Shown here: piece by piece, positions 62,741-64,000 of the stretch | Layout: the number at the start of each line of letters is the position of its first letter | Position numbering within the stretch: the first letter of the stretch is position 1 | Source: PXAP01 sp046483315 | Lineage (GTDB): Bacteria > Bacteroidota > Bacteroidia > Bacteroidales > PUMT01 | NCBI GenBank assembly: GCA_046483315.1 | Contig: JAWODJ010000095.1 | Location: 1-64,000 of the forward strand | Length of the DNA stretch: 64,000 nucleotides | Reading direction: 5' to 3' | Made by a program: the position numbers and the translations under genes | The notes under the pieces: model-generated | The model's database searches: none | Seen by the model: only the letters and a program-made list of their open reading frames with translations | Told to the model about the DNA's origin: nothing

Positions 62741-62900
62741 ACTATTTAATGTTCAATTGTTATATACCCCCCAGTGTCAGGGGAAACCCACTGAAGGTCA
62801 AAATCACATCCGGAAAAAATTGCCAAATAAGTAACATCCTGCATGTGAGTTCGACCGAAGGTCAATCCCGCCATGTAATGATCATCATCATATGTGAGAA

Positions 62901-63152
62901 TTATTGCTCATGATTCATTTTATCTGTATCAATCTTCCAGTATATTCGATCGTTTTCCGCAAGACTGCCGCCGGTCATTACCGGGTTGCCATGGCTGTCA
63001 TGCACCGTTTTGCCGGTTCTGCCACAACTGCCATCCGCTCTCTCTTTGAACCGGCAATTATTTAACACCTGTAACGCATATTTGTTCAGGGCATCCTGCA
63101 CCGTTGCCCCTTCAAAAACAATGATCTCAGTGTCATTTACATATACCCTCAT
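62901..63152 (-). CDS. Small beta-grasp-like protein
   Basis: This protein of about 83 residues begins MRVYVNDTEIIVFEGATVQDALNKY, which has the strand-strand-helix layout of ThiS/MoaD-type beta-grasp folds. It has no C-terminal di-glycine. It ends in a hydrophilic tail (TDKMNHEQ). It is the next minus-strand gene upstream of the nucleotidase. I recall similar small proteins beside 5'-nucleotidase genes in Bacteroidota; function is not known. An alternative ATG lies at 63173. Confidence 0.5.
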   Translation of the reverse strand: MRVYVNDTEIIVFEGATVQDALNKYALQVLNNCRFKERADGSCGRTGKTVHDSHGNPVMTGGSLAENDRIYWKIDTDKMNHEQ

Positions 63153-63306
63153 AACAGTTGTGAGATAAGCCATTCCCGGATATTGCAAAATTACATAAAA
63201 TTATAACGCAGGAAATCGTTAACATTAACACCGTAAGCCTGCACAATCAGGTTATTGTAATGTATCCTTCCCGTCTGCCTTGTCTGAATCCTGAAAAATT
63301 TTCCAC

Positions 63307-64000
63307 TTACCTGTTTTTGAAATATTCCTGGATCAACTCGTTAAATATCCCTTGATTTACAGGTTTGGTTATATAGTCATTGTAACCTGCATCAGATGTT
63401 TTGGCTTTTTCCTCTGAATATACATGAGCAGTTTGTGCTATGATAACCACATCCTTATTAAATTGACGGATTTCTCTGGCGGCTTCATATCCGTCCATTT
63501 TGGGCATTTTGATATCCATCAGAACCAGATCAATGTCAGGGTTTTTTTTACATAATTCAACCGCTTCAACACCATCCCATGCATATAAAATATTTTCACT
63601 ATACGATTTGACCAGTTCAGTAAGAAGCTTTACTGATGTTATATCATCTTCGGCTATTAATATTTTCAATTTTTTTACCTGATCATTATTCACGTAATCT
63701 CTCAATTCACCTTTTTTATTGTAGATTTTCAATCCCTCATCAGAAATATGAGGAATGGTAAAATAAAATTCCGATCCTTTTCCCTCCTGGCTCTTCACCC
63801 AAATTTCACCTCCGTGTTTTTCTGTAAATTCCTTACAAAGCAATAATCCCAAACCAGTTCCTGTTTCTTTTGCCGTTCCTTTTGTTGTCAGAACTTCTGA
63901 AATATCAAACAGTTTCTTTAAATTTTCCGGTGATATTCCCATTCCGTTGTCCGAAACCGTAATTGTTATGTTTGTATCTGTTTGCCCGGCAGTAATATTT
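63307..64000 (-). CDS. Hybrid histidine kinase, 3' part only
   Basis: The frame is open to the right edge, so the gene starts outside the window. What is visible is the end of the ATPase domain (VSDNGMGISPENL, GTGLGLLLCKEF) and a receiver domain with the aspartate in LVLMDIKMPKMDGYE and the lysine in YNDYITKPV. The sensor and H-box lie outside. There is no internal start to favour over a continuation. Confidence 0.85.
   Translation of the reverse strand, partial: NITAGQTDTNITITVSDNGMGISPENLKKLFDISEVLTTKGTAKETGTGLGLLLCKEFTEKHGGEIWVKSQEGKGSEFYFTIPHISDEGLKIYNKKGELRDYVNNDQVKKLKILIAEDDITSVKLLTELVKSYSENILYAWDGVEAVELCKKNPDIDLVLMDIKMPKMDGYEAAREIRQFNKDVVIIAQTAHVYSEEKAKTSDAGYNDYITKPVNQGIFNELIQEYFKNR

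Overview
The window looks like the chromosome of an anaerobic or facultative member of the Bacteroidota, probably a marine or sediment Bacteroidales/Marinilabiliales-type organism. The evidence is many exact TAnnTTTG promoter boxes, FISUMP-domain surface proteins, an UpxY-type NusG paralogue, a DksA-like protein without the zinc cysteines, a DUF2723 membrane glycosyltransferase, a KamA-family radical SAM protein, and an Hcp plus NrfHA nitrogen-stress block. Most genes have medium G+C. A few short stretches are clearly AT-rich and look acquired. I see no tRNA, rRNA, CRISPR array or recognisable transposase.

Region 1 (1-13.0 kb) is a rearranged patch. A complete operon (acyl-CoA synthetase, GNAT-like protein, phytoene-desaturase-like oxidoreductase; 4303-8741) sits between a truncated copy of its own 5' end (1411-1518) and a copy of its own 3' end (11324-11413), both in the same orientation. 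Between these remnants and the intact operon lie AT-rich cargo genes: a DUF4143 ATPase on the left and toxin-antitoxin genes on the right. The cargo includes a three-gene set that I read as a toxin-antitoxin-chaperone (TAC) module ending in a SecB-like protein (9001-10379). Debris of a Wzi-like capsule protein, a DUF2442 protein and a truncated ParE toxin lies around it. The simplest reading is that a block of about 9.8 kb carrying its own version of the operon replaced the middle of a resident copy.

Region 2 (11.4-18.7 kb) has two FISUMP surface proteins, one with about five FN3-like repeats, around riboflavin synthase and WecB, plus a beta-barrel protein and an UpxY-type antiterminator. Region 3 (18.8-47.4 kb) is mostly housekeeping: a sensor kinase, IleS-DksA-LspA, a YgjP-type peptidase, TolC and an HlyD adaptor without their ABC partner, TsaB, EF-P, an RsbU-type phosphatase, Wzz and an O-antigen ligase, TyrS, a saccharopine-dehydrogenase family protein, cyclophilin, ThyA-FolA, KamA, a TlpA-like lipoprotein and a DUF2723 protein. 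An intergenic element of about 80 bp upstream of wzz is repeated upstream of the epimerase at 4134.

Region 4 (47.5-57.8 kb) looks like a nitrosative-stress and nitrite-respiration block: an Rrf2 regulator with three cysteines, a DUF1360 protein, Hcp, a cupin, NrfH, NrfA, a hybrid kinase and a GH16-fold protein without its catalytic acids. A 16-bp quasi-palindrome (GGnTAnTTnnTTAnCC) upstream of the regulator, in the promoter downstream of it, and upstream of hcp is a candidate operator. Region 5 (57.8-64 kb) has an AbgT transporter, a PAS kinase with a cysteine cluster, a GNAT enzyme, a 5'-nucleotidase lipoprotein, a small beta-grasp-like protein and the 3' part of a hybrid kinase that runs off the window.
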